Below, piece after piece: positions 28,031 through 37,008 of a stretch of 64,000 nt of DNA. The number at the start of each line of letters is the position of its first letter. Positions within the stretch are counted from its first letter, which is position 1. This DNA comes from Sphingomonas natans (GTDB lineage: Bacteria > Pseudomonadota > Alphaproteobacteria > Sphingomonadales > Sphingomonadaceae). A program made the position numbers and the translations under genes. Where the stretch lies: NCBI RefSeq assembly GCF_030546695.1, contig NZ_JAUOTP010000005.1, positions 310,001 through 374,000 on the forward strand, read 5' to 3'. Below the pieces are notes generated by a model. That model was given only the letters and a program-made list of their open reading frames with translations. It did no database searches and was not told the origin of the DNA.

Positions 28031-30095
28031 GCGGCGCGTCTCGCTCACCCACAGGAAACAGCGGTCTGTCCTGACGGACATGCTGCCGTTTGAGGTGCCG
28101 CCTACATTTTCGAACCGGGGCTTCTATCGTTTCCTACGGGACAACAGCGTCGAGATCGAAAAGAGGCAGTTACGCTGGATATGCGAAACGGACGCGCTCG
28201 ACCGGACGATGCGGCTCTTATTCGGAATTGACCCCGCAGCCGTGATCGCGACTGTGGTCGTGATCGAATGGGGCAAGCAGAAAACCCGCCGGTCGGTGGC
28301 TCTCAAAGAATGCCAGATGGCGACCATCCCGTTCAATTTCCGTGTCGCGCACAATCTGGACGGCCGCACCTTGAGCGTCGTCCATCCGCGCAATCAGGTC
28401 GAGGTGGCGAGCTTCTATGCCACGCACAGCGCGCTGATCATCTATCACACGTCGGTCAGCGAATTTTCGATCCGCCGCCCGGTGTCGGTGTCGCGCTATG
28501 CCTACTTCAAGGACAAGCTCCATGAAGAGCGGTTGGATTCCGTGGCCGGACTGGAGGAGGAAGATCGAGAGTACGAGCAGCTCGGCTCTTATTTCGTGTA
28601 CCGGAAATACAGAAACATCCATCGCTTCTTCGAATCCTACAAATATCATCGCAGTGAAAAAAAGTACGATGCGATGGTGCAGATCGATGTCAGCAAGTGC
28701 TTCGACAGCATCTACACCCACTCACTACCCTGGGCCGTGCTTGGTAAGGATCAGACCAAGTTCAGCCTTGATGAGTCGAAGGCCACGTTCGGTGGACGCT
28801 TTGACGCCCTCATGCAGAACCTGAATCACAAAGAGACCAACGGCATTGTCATCGGCCCTGAGTTTTCGCGGATTTTCGCCGAGATCATTCTGCAGTCGGT
28901 TGATGCCGAGCTGATCAAGCAGTTGGCCGAAGGTCCCAAGCTGACCCACAAGGTCGACTACGAGATTTTCAGGTACGTCGATGACTTCTTCGTTTTCTAC
29001 AACGAGGAGTCGACCCAGCATAAGATTTTCGAGACGCTCCAGGAGATTCTCAAAGGCAAGAAGCTCAGCATCAACACGGCCAAGATCAAGCACTACCAGA
29101 AGCCGATCATCACCGAGATCACGATCGCCAAGGAGCGCATTTCGGCACTTCTGAATGCCGAGATCGATCCGGTTTGCGAGGAGGAGCCGCTGGCCGATTC
29201 CACCAAGCTGCCCAAGCAGAAGCTGGTATGCGCGATCAACGCGAATCGCCTGATCATCCGGTATAAGGCTGCGATCAAGGAGGCAGGCGTCACATATGGC
29301 GACCTCCTAAATTACACCTTTGCCATCATCGAGAACAAGATCGAGAAGCTCTTCAAGGCGTATGTCGCGAGCGACAAGACAGACCGCGACCGCAAGCGGC
29401 TGTCCAATGCCCTGCTGGCGGTCATGGAATTTGCCTTTTTCGCCTATTCGGCCAGCCCGAAGGTCAATCACACCATCCGGCTTTGCCGGATGGTCGCGAC
29501 GTCCGTGGATTTCCTGCACGCGCAGGGACTGCCCCACGAGCAGAAGCACTTGCTGTTTAAGTACGTCCACGACAACGTGATACAGCAGCTCGAAAAGAAC
29601 ACGATGAGCGCGCATCGCGAGGTCGAGAGTCTCTATCTGCTGATTTCGCTCTCGGAGATTGGTCGGGAATACTGGCTGCCGGTCTCCGTCTTGCTCCGGC
29701 ACTTCCTGATCGAGGAGGAAGAGGGCACGGGCAACTATATTCGCCCGACCGGCTTCATGAACCATTTCTCCGTCACGGTTCTGCTGTCCTACATAAAGGA
29801 CAAAGTCAGGTATACGAAGCTGAAGGCTTTCCTGAAGTCGCATATCATCGCGAAGCTCGAATACATGAAGGCCCATTGCCCGAATGACGCCGAGACGCTG
29901 ATCATGCTCCTCGATCTCGTCGTCTGCCCCTACATCAGCGCCCCCACCAAGGATGCCATCGGCGACATTTTCAAGCTGGATGCGTCGGCTCTGGCATCCG
30001 TTCAGGCCGCTAACGATCGCTGGTTTACCGCTTGGGGTGACAAATTCGATCTCGGGAAGGAACTGGACGCGAAGCGCAGTCGTGAGGTATATTGA
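28023..30095 (+). CDS. drt3b: Defence-associated reverse transcriptase Drt3b (UG8 type)
   Basis: The 690-residue protein has an N-terminal region of about 200 residues, then a reverse transcriptase core with motif A MVQIDVSKCFDSIY (Asp222), motif B NGIVIGPEFSRIFAEIIL and motif C RYVDDFFVFY (YVDD 318-321). A large alpha-helical C-terminal domain of about 300 residues follows, like those of Abi-type reverse transcriptases. In DRT3 systems Drt3b is reported to make the complementary poly(AC) strand without a nucleic-acid template. The ATG overlaps drt3a and follows GAGGG. The two RTs are expected to form one antiphage complex. Catalytic aspartates are present, so the gene looks functional. Confidence 0.87.
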   Translation: MAKRRVSLTHRKQRSVLTDMLPFEVPPTFSNRGFYRFLRDNSVEIEKRQLRWICETDALDRTMRLLFGIDPAAVIATVVVIEWGKQKTRRSVALKECQMATIPFNFRVAHNLDGRTLSVVHPRNQVEVASFYATHSALIIYHTSVSEFSIRRPVSVSRYAYFKDKLHEERLDSVAGLEEEDREYEQLGSYFVYRKYRNIHRFFESYKYHRSEKKYDAMVQIDVSKCFDSIYTHSLPWAVLGKDQTKFSLDESKATFGGRFDALMQNLNHKETNGIVIGPEFSRIFAEIILQSVDAELIKQLAEGPKLTHKVDYEIFRYVDDFFVFYNEESTQHKIFETLQEILKGKKLSINTAKIKHYQKPIITEITIAKERISALLNAEIDPVCEEEPLADSTKLPKQKLVCAINANRLIIRYKAAIKEAGVTYGDLLNYTFAIIENKIEKLFKAYVASDKTDRDRKRLSNALLAVMEFAFFAYSASPKVNHTIRLCRMVATSVDFLHAQGLPHEQKHLLFKYVHDNVIQQLEKNTMSAHREVESLYLLISLSEIGREYWLPVSVLLRHFLIEEEEGTGNYIRPTGFMNHFSVTVLLSYIKDKVRYTKLKAFLKSHIIAKLEYMKAHCPNDAETLIMLLDLVVCPYISAPTKDAIGDIFKLDASALASVQAANDRWFTAWGDKFDLGKELDAKRSREVY

Positions 30096-30245
30096 TGCCG
30101 GCGCTCCGCTTTGCCCGTTAATGGCTGTAGGCAGCTCACACACAAGCGCCTTCTCTTCCCCTATATCAATTGGGGGTTGGGTAATTGGACGGTAGGAGCG
30201 GGCCGTCCCACCCCACTGCGGTCGCGAACGACAGTCAGGGGTATC
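30096..30245 (+). ncRNA. Candidate DRT3 non-coding RNA with CACACACA template
   Basis: Directly after drt3b lies a non-coding stretch that can fold into several stem-loops. GGCGCT (30100-30105) pairs with AGCGCC (30145-30150) and encloses CACACACA (30137-30144). Further hairpins are GGACGG/CCGTCC (30187-30192/30203-30208), and a long one at 30211-30241 (CCCC, ACT and GTCG pairing with CGAC, AGT and GGGG around a CGAA loop). DRT3 is reported to use an ACACAC template in an associated RNA, and the motif here is in the right orientation for poly(GT) synthesis. The RNA ends are guessed. No promoter was recognised. Confidence 0.6.
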
Positions 30246-30282
30246 GATCGATGCCGCAGGCGGCGGCTTTAGCCCAGCACCG

Positions 30283-33200
30283 CTAGAACCAAGTAACTTG
30301 GTCCAAATCAGACAGCATAACAACGCGCGCATCCTCGTTGTCGTCAGTCCGCATCGCCTCCATCGGTTGCGGCGCGTTCACGACGAGCAGGCCGGCGACA
30401 ACTGGCGTTTGGGTGAGCTTGAGGCGCCGCGCGAGATCTGCGGCATGGGCACGGGCATAGGCGACCCGTCGTAGGTGGCGCAGCATCTTATCTGGCTTGC
30501 CTGCGACCATGCGGCCTTCATAGTCGGTCAGCCGGCGCGCGGTCTCGCCGATGGTGCGGCACAGCTTCAGGTCCTTTGCCTCGACGATCCAGGCGCGGCT
30601 GCCATCTGGCGAGAGCGCCAGCACGTCGAAATCTCCAAGCTCGGCGACATCGGGCGTATTCTTGTGATTGAAGCACCAAGCGGGCTTGGCTGCGGCATAG
30701 GCTGTCAGGCCAAGCCCGCGGAGCCGTTCAGCGACGGTATCGTTGAATTCGTTGCCCTCGATCCGGCCGCGTTCGCCGACATAGCTGCGCATTCTCGACG
30801 AGGTCCAGAAATCGCCCTGCAGAATGCCGGTGATGGCGCCTTGGAGATTGTGGAGGATGCAACGCTCGACCAAGCCCGGCGCCACCGTCAGCAAGGGATC
30901 GGGTTCGGCGTCGAGCGCGAGCAAGGGACGCCCGATCGGCGAGAAGCGGCGGTCGAGCTTGCCCAGGTCGAAGTCGCGCGCAGTTGCGCCGGATGGCACA
31001 TCGTCCCAGCTGTTCCGGTGCGGCAGGATGAGGCGATCGAGCAGTTGCGCGATCGTCTCCGGCGCCTGGCCGGTCGCGATGGCGAGCTGTCCCGCCAGTT
31101 CGGAGCGGGGTAGGGTCACTATGCCGGAGCCGCGCTCCACCGCCAGGTCACAGCACGTCTGCGCCAGGCCAACGAAACCGTCCAGCGGCACGCCATATTC
31201 GGCCAGCACCGCTGCCTGGAGTGCGGGATCGGTACCGGCCGAAGGAGGGGCGGCCTCGTCGACGTCGCCATTAACCATGCGCCGGCCATAGTCACGATCG
31301 GCCCGGTCGCGCTGCGCTTCATGGACGACCCGAACGGTGCGGCGGATCGTATTTTCCTCGAAACCGTGATCGCGCATGATGATGCCGGTCGGGCTGATCC
31401 GCAGCACCGGTTCGAGCCGTCCAGCCTCGATCGCGGGGATCATGTCGATAGTCTCGAAATAGAGCAATGCGTGCGCCTGGAGTTCCGAAAGGTCCATCGT
31501 GCCGACGGCGAGCCCTTTCAGCGCGGGGCATTCGGCCTGGGCGAGCTCGGCGACGATCGTCGATGCGCGAAGGGCGACGTTGAGCCCAGCGTGCCGCTCG
31601 AAACTCACTCGGCGATCGCTGCCATCGCCGTGGATGGCGCGGAGCGCCCGCGCGGACATACCCCAATGGCGTTCGTCGGCCTGGGCAGCCTGCACAGCGC
31701 CGAGCGCCGCTGTGACCAGCGTCTCCCGGCGGAAACGGCGAACACCCGCACGCAGCGACGCAAGCAGCAGCCCGGCCTGTTCGTCGAGAAAGGCGCGGCA
31801 TGCCGCCTTGCCGGAAATGACCGGCCCCTCATCGCGCTCGCGGGTCGCCCAGCCGATTCCGGTCCGCACCAGCGCCGAAACCGACTCGGGGATCGGCTCG
31901 AATTGCTGCACCAGGCCATAGGCCTTCAGCGCTTCGATGACCCGGTTGACGGTTATGGCATGACGCCAGCGGGCGTCATTGCTTCCAAGGATCCCACGGA
32001 CCTCGACGATCCCGTCGCTGGAGCCCGGCACGCCGGCATGCGCGCGGACCACGTCGAGGACCGCAGCCGCCAGCGCGGCCTCAGCATAGTTATCGGGGCG
32101 CTGCAGCCCGATTTGCCAATGGGGTCCAAGCGTGATCCGCGCTCTTCCCTTGCTGTCGTCCCAGGTGACGCGCACGGAGGCGGCTATCACATCGTCCGCG
32201 AGCGGGCTTCGCACGGCATTGCCTTCAGCGGGCCACTGCACGATTAGGCCGATCGCGATTGGTTGTGTATCCGGCGCTATGCGCGACATCAATGCCGCCG
32301 GCAGCACGCGCCCCGCCCATTCGAGCATTGCCTTGAACGTCTCGAAGGCGTCGCCGTGCCGGGCGTCGTCGGGATCCTGTTCCAGCTCGAACCAGACCGG
32401 ATACCAGTCGTCGATGACGACCGCCGAGGCAATCCGGCCAAGCTGCACCGCCGTATAGGAGGCGTAGATGGGCTGGCGTTCCTCAAACAAAGTGCGCGGG
32501 CTCATCCGCATCACAGTGGCGTGGACGCCGCCCGGCCGGAGCAGCGAGCGCCGGTCCCAGGCGAGATAGGCCTCGCGGCGCGCCTGCAGCATCAGATTGC
32601 TATCGTAGGAAACCCGGATCGGCGGCCTGGCTTCGATTTCCTCGACCGGGATGAAAGCGTGGTCGGTGTTTCGCCAGAGCTGGAAGCGGTTGAGGAAGCC
32701 GTTATCGGCCGCAAATTCGAAGCCCATTCCCCGGACGACGTGAAATTGCAGGTCCATCCAAGCTAGGTCCTTGGCGGTCGCATCGTCGCAGGCACCGAGC
32801 AGCAGGCCGTCGTGTGGCGAGAGCGCAATGACCTGCCAGCCGGGCAAGGCGGGTAGATCGAGCTCTAGGTTCAATCCCGAACCCCATCCTGCAAGGAAGA
32901 GGAAGGTCACGCCCTGCCGGAAACCGGGCTGGGACACGGCGTGATGGTGCGCCGCCACGATCGCATCGGCGATTGCCGTGCCGAAGGCGGGGTCGACGTC
33001 GGTTGCGAAGGTGAAGGCGTCCTTGGGGAATGCCCCGAAATCCTCGATCACGAAGAGCGCATGGACGTAGCGGCCGAGCGACAATTCCGAGATGCTCTCG
33101 CGTGCGAAGCCGTTTGCCAGCGGTTGCACCGGTCCCTCTCCCCGGACCAGCCCGCCTTGGCCGACGAGCGTGGACTGCGCGGCGAGCAGGTTCACGCGCA

Positions 33201-34056
33201 GCCGCTTGTTCATACCGCCGGTGATCGCGGTGTCGATTAACAGGGCGCGGACCGCGGTCGATAGATTGCCCGGCGCCGCCACGACCACGCCTTCCTCGAC
33301 AAGCAGCAGCGGCCGGAATTCGAGCATCGATGCTCCCGGCTCCTGTTCGCGAAGACCGGACCAGTTGGCCGGGTCGAGCACGAACGGCGTGAGCAGCCCG
33401 GCGTCGATCCCGAGATCGGCGAGGTCGTGCCAGGTGAACACCACGCGCCGAGACAGTGCTTCGAGGGACTCTCGGTCGGGCGCCTTGACCCGGCCTTTTG
33501 GCGTGCCGCCGCCTATCGTGAAGCGTGGGAGGCCGGCACGCCGGACCAGCGCGTCGGACAGCGCGAGCAGGGCGTAGGCATGATTGAGCGCCTGTCCCCT
33601 TGGTTCGCCTTCCGGCAGCATCGAGAAGGCGCCCAGCACCGTCTCGGTGCAAAAGCCGGCCTTCTCCCAGGCGCCGGTGAAGATCAGGAATGCGCCCCGC
33701 TGGGTACAGACCGGTTCAACCAGGACGTCCTCGATTGGATCCTCGAGCAGCGGAATTCGGGAAGCGGCGAGCCCAGCGTTCAGCAGGCGGTTCAGGTCAG
33801 CAAGGCTTGGACGACGGGTGCCGCGACAGCAGGCGAGCGCGAGACGGGTCAGCCATTCGAAGCGGATCGCATTGGCCTGGAACGCCGGATCGGTCTGAAG
33901 CCCGGCGATGGCGATAACGAGTTGGAGCTGATCGAAGCCGGCGAGGGAATTCTCCAATGCGTCGTCGAGCGCGAGCGCGTCGGCAGGCGTCGTCGGCGGC
34001 GCCATTGCCCTCAATAATGCTTCAAAATCTATCTGATCTTCTTCATTTTCGTTCAC
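30283..34056 (-). CDS. Very large protein of unknown function with C-terminal PD-(D/E)XK nuclease signature
   Basis: The 1257-residue protein is convergent with the DRT3 operon. Its last 150 residues fit a restriction-endonuclease-like fold: an acidic helix NEFNDTVAERLRGLGL, then the strand pair GDFDVLALSPDGSRAWIVEA (Asp1142/1144, Glu1159) continuing into Lys1161 of the EAK motif, and a basic helix beyond. The first 1000 residues show no motif I recognise; they are alpha/beta and acidic at the N-terminus, with no Walker motif or membrane helix. The start is a GTG at 34056 with a weak ribosome binding site. Position beside DRT3 and a nuclease-like end suggest a defence role, which is inference only. 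Confidence 0.7.
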   Translation of the reverse strand: MNENEEDQIDFEALLRAMAPPTTPADALALDDALENSLAGFDQLQLVIAIAGLQTDPAFQANAIRFEWLTRLALACCRGTRRPSLADLNRLLNAGLAASRIPLLEDPIEDVLVEPVCTQRGAFLIFTGAWEKAGFCTETVLGAFSMLPEGEPRGQALNHAYALLALSDALVRRAGLPRFTIGGGTPKGRVKAPDRESLEALSRRVVFTWHDLADLGIDAGLLTPFVLDPANWSGLREQEPGASMLEFRPLLLVEEGVVVAAPGNLSTAVRALLIDTAITGGMNKRLRVNLLAAQSTLVGQGGLVRGEGPVQPLANGFARESISELSLGRYVHALFVIEDFGAFPKDAFTFATDVDPAFGTAIADAIVAAHHHAVSQPGFRQGVTFLFLAGWGSGLNLELDLPALPGWQVIALSPHDGLLLGACDDATAKDLAWMDLQFHVVRGMGFEFAADNGFLNRFQLWRNTDHAFIPVEEIEARPPIRVSYDSNLMLQARREAYLAWDRRSLLRPGGVHATVMRMSPRTLFEERQPIYASYTAVQLGRIASAVVIDDWYPVWFELEQDPDDARHGDAFETFKAMLEWAGRVLPAALMSRIAPDTQPIAIGLIVQWPAEGNAVRSPLADDVIAASVRVTWDDSKGRARITLGPHWQIGLQRPDNYAEAALAAAVLDVVRAHAGVPGSSDGIVEVRGILGSNDARWRHAITVNRVIEALKAYGLVQQFEPIPESVSALVRTGIGWATRERDEGPVISGKAACRAFLDEQAGLLLASLRAGVRRFRRETLVTAALGAVQAAQADERHWGMSARALRAIHGDGSDRRVSFERHAGLNVALRASTIVAELAQAECPALKGLAVGTMDLSELQAHALLYFETIDMIPAIEAGRLEPVLRISPTGIIMRDHGFEENTIRRTVRVVHEAQRDRADRDYGRRMVNGDVDEAAPPSAGTDPALQAAVLAEYGVPLDGFVGLAQTCCDLAVERGSGIVTLPRSELAGQLAIATGQAPETIAQLLDRLILPHRNSWDDVPSGATARDFDLGKLDRRFSPIGRPLLALDAEPDPLLTVAPGLVERCILHNLQGAITGILQGDFWTSSRMRSYVGERGRIEGNEFNDTVAERLRGLGLTAYAAAKPAWCFNHKNTPDVAELGDFDVLALSPDGSRAWIVEAKDLKLCRTIGETARRLTDYEGRMVAGKPDKMLRHLRRVAYARAHAADLARRLKLTQTPVVAGLLVVNAPQPMEAMRTDDNEDARVVMLSDLDQVTWF

Positions 34057-34496
34057 CGCGAGATTCTAAGGTTTAGGAAGGCATCTGGCGAGTGGCGCGG
34101 TACAATATATGACAGCCTGCTTTCGGAGGATGTTCGTCGAGTGAGTGCGTCCCAACGGGTCTTCATAGACACCGTCGTACGCTGAAAGGCAGCTTTCTTC
34201 AGTCGTCGCTGAAAACCTGCCAGTCGGCAATCGGCCCAGTTCAAGACAAAGAGGAGCACCTGAACCAACGTCCGGTTTCGGGGAGCGCGGTGGCGGGTCT
34301 GAATGTCCGCCTTTGGGTCATTCATGTCAGCTCGCGGGTGGCTGTTGTGCGGGCACAGTCAGTCGGCCACAACCTCAACGCATGCGGGGGAAGTCGCGCA
34401 TCTAAGGTCGCGATTTACATAGCAGCGCAGGCTCCAGTCCAATGGAAGCGCCGATTAATAGCCCTTTCGTGAACGATCTTTAGTCCCGGCGTCGAG
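34057..34496. other. Intergenic region with no recognised feature
   Basis: A 440-base interval separates the large nuclease-like gene from the nitrilase gene. A 90-codon minus-strand frame (34053-34325) overlaps the start of the large gene, has unremarkable composition and no recognisable domain, and is not called. The interval must contain the promoter for the large minus-strand gene. I see no strong terminator, repeat or operator. Confidence 0.4.
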
Positions 34497-35423
34497 CTAT
34501 TCGTTGATGAACGTGGTGCCGTTTCGCGATCGCTCATCGATCTGCAGGCTGAAGATATCGGGCCGCGAATAGTGTCCCGTGACGTCGAGGTCGTAGCGCG
34601 CACGAATGAGATCCTCGGTATCGATTTCCGCCGCCAGCAGCCCGGTTTCGCGTTCCAGCGGACCTGCGAGCACGTCGCCCAGCGGTCCGACGATCATGCT
34701 GCCCCCGCCGATCAGCGGCCGGCCCGCGTCCCAATGCTCTACATCCCGGCCAAGTTCGGCGGGCGACGGTTGGACCTGGCAGCAGCTGATGACGAAACAG
34801 CGGCCTTCATGCGCGATATGGCGCATCGAGCTGCGCCATATGTCGCGCTCGTCGACCGTCGGCGCGCACCAGATCTCGACGCCCTTGGCGTACATGGCGG
34901 TCCGGAACAGCGGCATATGATTTTCCCAGCAGATCGCAGTTCCCAGCTTGCCAGCGGCGCTCTGCACGACCGGCATGGTGGATCCGTCGCCCTGGGACCA
35001 GATGAGCCGCTCGGTTCCGGTTGGCATCAACTTGCGATGCTTGGCCACCACCCCGCCCTCAGGCTCGATGAAGACCGCCGTACAGAAGAGCGATGATCCC
35101 GCCCGTTCGATCACGCCAACCACCAAAGTGGCGCCGGTTCGGCTGCTGAGTGCGGCGAGCGCTTCCAGCTCTGGTCCGTCGAGGTCGACGGCATTATCAA
35201 AATAATACGCAAAGGCGTCGCGCCCTTCGGGGAGCCGAAAGCCGAGCCGGGTCCCGAAGCTTTCGCCCTTCGGGTAGCCGCCCAGAACCGCCTCCGGGAG
35301 GACCACGAGGCGAGCACCCGATGCCACAATGGCATCCTCGAAGCCGAGGATATTGTGGAGGGTTGCGGCTTTGCCCGCATAGTCGGATCCGATCTGGAGG
35401 GCGGCGACGATAACCTTGCTCAT
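34497..35423 (-). CDS. Nitrilase, carbon-nitrogen hydrolase superfamily
   Basis: The 308-residue protein has the Glu-Lys-Cys triad of the superfamily: Glu in [15 protein letters not shown], Lys in KHRKLMPTG, and the nucleophile Cys in [14 protein letters not shown]. The CWENHMPL context is that of true nitrilases (branch 1), which convert a nitrile R-CN to a carboxylic acid and ammonia. The length is slightly under the usual 330-360 residues, with a short C-terminal tail. It stands alone, with no aldoxime dehydratase or amidase nearby. The substrate class is not determinable. Confidence 0.88.
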   Translation of the reverse strand: MSKVIVAALQIGSDYAGKAATLHNILGFEDAIVASGARLVVLPEAVLGGYPKGESFGTRLGFRLPEGRDAFAYYFDNAVDLDGPELEALAALSSRTGATLVVGVIERAGSSLFCTAVFIEPEGGVVAKHRKLMPTGTERLIWSQGDGSTMPVVQSAAGKLGTAICWENHMPLFRTAMYAKGVEIWCAPTVDERDIWRSSMRHIAHEGRCFVISCCQVQPSPAELGRDVEHWDAGRPLIGGGSMIVGPLGDVLAGPLERETGLLAAEIDTEDLIRARYDLDVTGHYSRPDIFSLQIDERSRNGTTFINE

Positions 35424-35545
35424 GCTCCGTCATTAGGGCCGCCGCGACCGTCATGGAATATAGGCGAACGCTCGAAATCTAGGGCGGACCAACGACAAAG
35501 AGCGGCTTGGAGGCCCTCCAGGTGGTGGAAGTGGCGGCGGTGGGC

Positions 35546-35701
35546 TTAGCCGACCATGTCGGCAACGATGCGCTGCAGCTCCGAGCGTGACAACGTCGAC
35601 TTGGGGTAGCGAGATGCCAGATCGGCCGATGGGCCGGAGGGGTGCGAAAGCGAAAGCCGGCGCCGTGGTTCGGGCGTCCTGGTAGAATTGAGATTGTGCA
35701 T
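35546..35701 (-). CDS. Small hypothetical protein, 51 residues
   Basis: A 51-codon frame begins at an ATG behind CCAAGGACTTT, a reasonable ribosome binding site, and encodes a basic N-terminus followed by the more conserved-looking stretch ASRYPKSTLSRSELQRIVAD. I do not recognise a family. Support is the ribosome binding site and the protein-like C-terminal helix only. Confidence 0.35.
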   Translation of the reverse strand: MHNLNSTRTPEPRRRLSLSHPSGPSADLASRYPKSTLSRSELQRIVADMVG

Positions 35702-35818
35702 AAAGTCCTTGGGCGAGCCGTCCGGCCCGCGAGCATGTGTTGCGTTATTCTAGCGTCGCAATTTCGTCCGCAGCGACCGCCATTTTCGACTGACGGCTCG
35801 CGCGGGGCGAGCCGGTCA

Positions 35819-36031
35819 TCACCGGCGGAGGTTCTGCAGATTGACGGCGCTGTCCTTGCCCCGTTCGTCGGCAACGAGATCATATTCGATCCTCTGCCTC
35901 TGCTTGAGCGTGGCCCATCCCGCTTTGCTAACAGCCGCGACATCGACGAAATCGTCCTTGCCGCCGCCGTCCGGCGTGATGAAGCCAAAGCCTTTGACGC
36001 CGTTGAAAAATTTTACGGTGCCGACGGGCAT
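35819..36031 (-). CDS. Cold-shock-domain protein
   Basis: The 70-residue protein is a single cold-shock domain. The RNP1-like motif KGFGFI is intact, and RNP2 reads DFVDVAAV where FVHISAI is usual, so the highly conserved histidine is replaced by aspartate. CSPs bind single-stranded RNA or DNA as chaperones. It is a solitary minus-strand gene. The His to Asp change could weaken nucleic-acid stacking, but this is inference. Confidence 0.88.
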   Translation of the reverse strand: MPVGTVKFFNGVKGFGFITPDGGGKDDFVDVAAVSKAGWATLKQRQRIEYDLVADERGKDSAVNLQNLRR

Positions 36032-36571
36032 CTGGGACTCTCTCTCACGAAGAGGCGCCGGACCGAATGGTCAGGCGCCGATGAAGCGCGAAAGGGAAAT
36101 CCGGCAGCGCGGAGCGGCGACAGCATTCCGTCGCAGGCGACGCTAGGACCCTGATATGGGCCGTGCCGTCCGGATTTCAATCAGGGCCGCCCGGAGCCCG
36201 GTGTCGGCCATGTCTGACGCGGAGGCCGAGGCAAGATCAAGAACTTATGCGCCCGCGCCGAGCCCCGGAGTGACATGTCAGACAGATTGCGGCGCGTCCG
36301 TCCGACACGTCCGACTGCGGTAACCCATTGATTCCACTCGACAGATGCGCCGCAGCACCCGTGCGTACGGTGCATTACAAAACGGCCCTGGCCGTGCGTC
36401 CAGTCTTTCGCAGCGGCTTGCCCGCTGCGCCGCCTCGTGCCGGAAGGCGCGGGGCTTCCCGGTAGGGTCTTGTTCTTCGGCCGGCGGCACGCCGGCCTAT
36501 CGGCATCTTGCTCGCCTCACGCGCAGACGCGATAAGGGGCGCGGCGGGCAGACCTCCTGACGGAGACGATC
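36032..36571. other. Intergenic region with short palindromes and repeats
   Basis: This 540-base gap carries no recognised gene. It contains a perfect 10-bp palindrome TGACATGTCA at 36271-36280, two related copies of ATGTC(T/A)GAC (36210-36218 and 36275-36283), and tandem CGTCCGAC units around 36294-36315. These look like operator or iteron-type repeats. The ribosome binding site of the next plus-strand gene is at its right end. Confidence 0.4.
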
Positions 36572-36922
36572 ATGCCCAAATTGACGGAACGCGAGCGTCT
36601 CGCGAAACTCGAGGCAGACCAGCGCGCCCTCGCCCAGGAGGCGGACCGGGTCCGCAAGACGGTGCGCGCGGGCTATGGCCAGCTGGTCGCGGATCTTGCC
36701 ATCGAGACTTTGTCCGAGCGCGAGTTTCGCGAGCTGATCGGGCACGCCATCCGGGTCGGTGGAGCGGCGTCGATTGCCGCGCTCAAGGCGTTGCCCCCTG
36801 CACTTTCTTCCACCAAAATCTCGCCGGAACGGCGACCCAGCGACGAGCACGGCCAAGCCGCGCGCAGTCGGCCGGCGTCCGGACAGGACGCCGCGTCGGC
36901 GGGCGACGGACCCGGCCGCTAG
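36572..36922 (+). CDS. Small coiled-coil protein, possibly a conjugal transfer TraC/TraD-type accessory
   Basis: The 116-residue protein starts at an ATG after GGAG and consists of a charged helical first half (ERERLAKLEADQRALAQEAD, then VRAGYGQLVADLAIETLSER) and a low-complexity, probably disordered C-terminus. The first half resembles small TraC/TraD-type accessory proteins of rhizobial and sphingomonad plasmids. That assignment is weak because such proteins have few fixed residues. It is convergent with the DUF2493 gene. Confidence 0.5.
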   Translation: MPKLTERERLAKLEADQRALAQEADRVRKTVRAGYGQLVADLAIETLSEREFRELIGHAIRVGGAASIAALKALPPALSSTKISPERRPSDEHGQAARSRPASGQDAASAGDGPGR

Positions 36923-36960
36923 GCCGGGCTCCCGAGCGCGCCGACCTGTCCCCGCCCGAC

Positions 36961-36996
36961 AAAAAAAGCGCGGACAGGGGCTCCCCCTGCCCGCGC
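36961..36996 (-). terminator. Rho-independent terminator for the DUF2493 gene
   Basis: Read on the minus strand, GCGCGGGCAGGGG and CCCCTGTCCGCGC form a long stem with a GAG loop, followed by seven T residues. It lies 12 bases past the stop of the 37009-37980 gene. Confidence 0.88.
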
Positions 36997-37008
36997 AATC
37001 GCGGCGGT

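Noticed and set aside
34053-34325. 90-codon minus-strand frame upstream of the nuclease-like gene
   Set aside because: Overlaps the start of the larger gene, shows no domain and no clear ribosome binding site.
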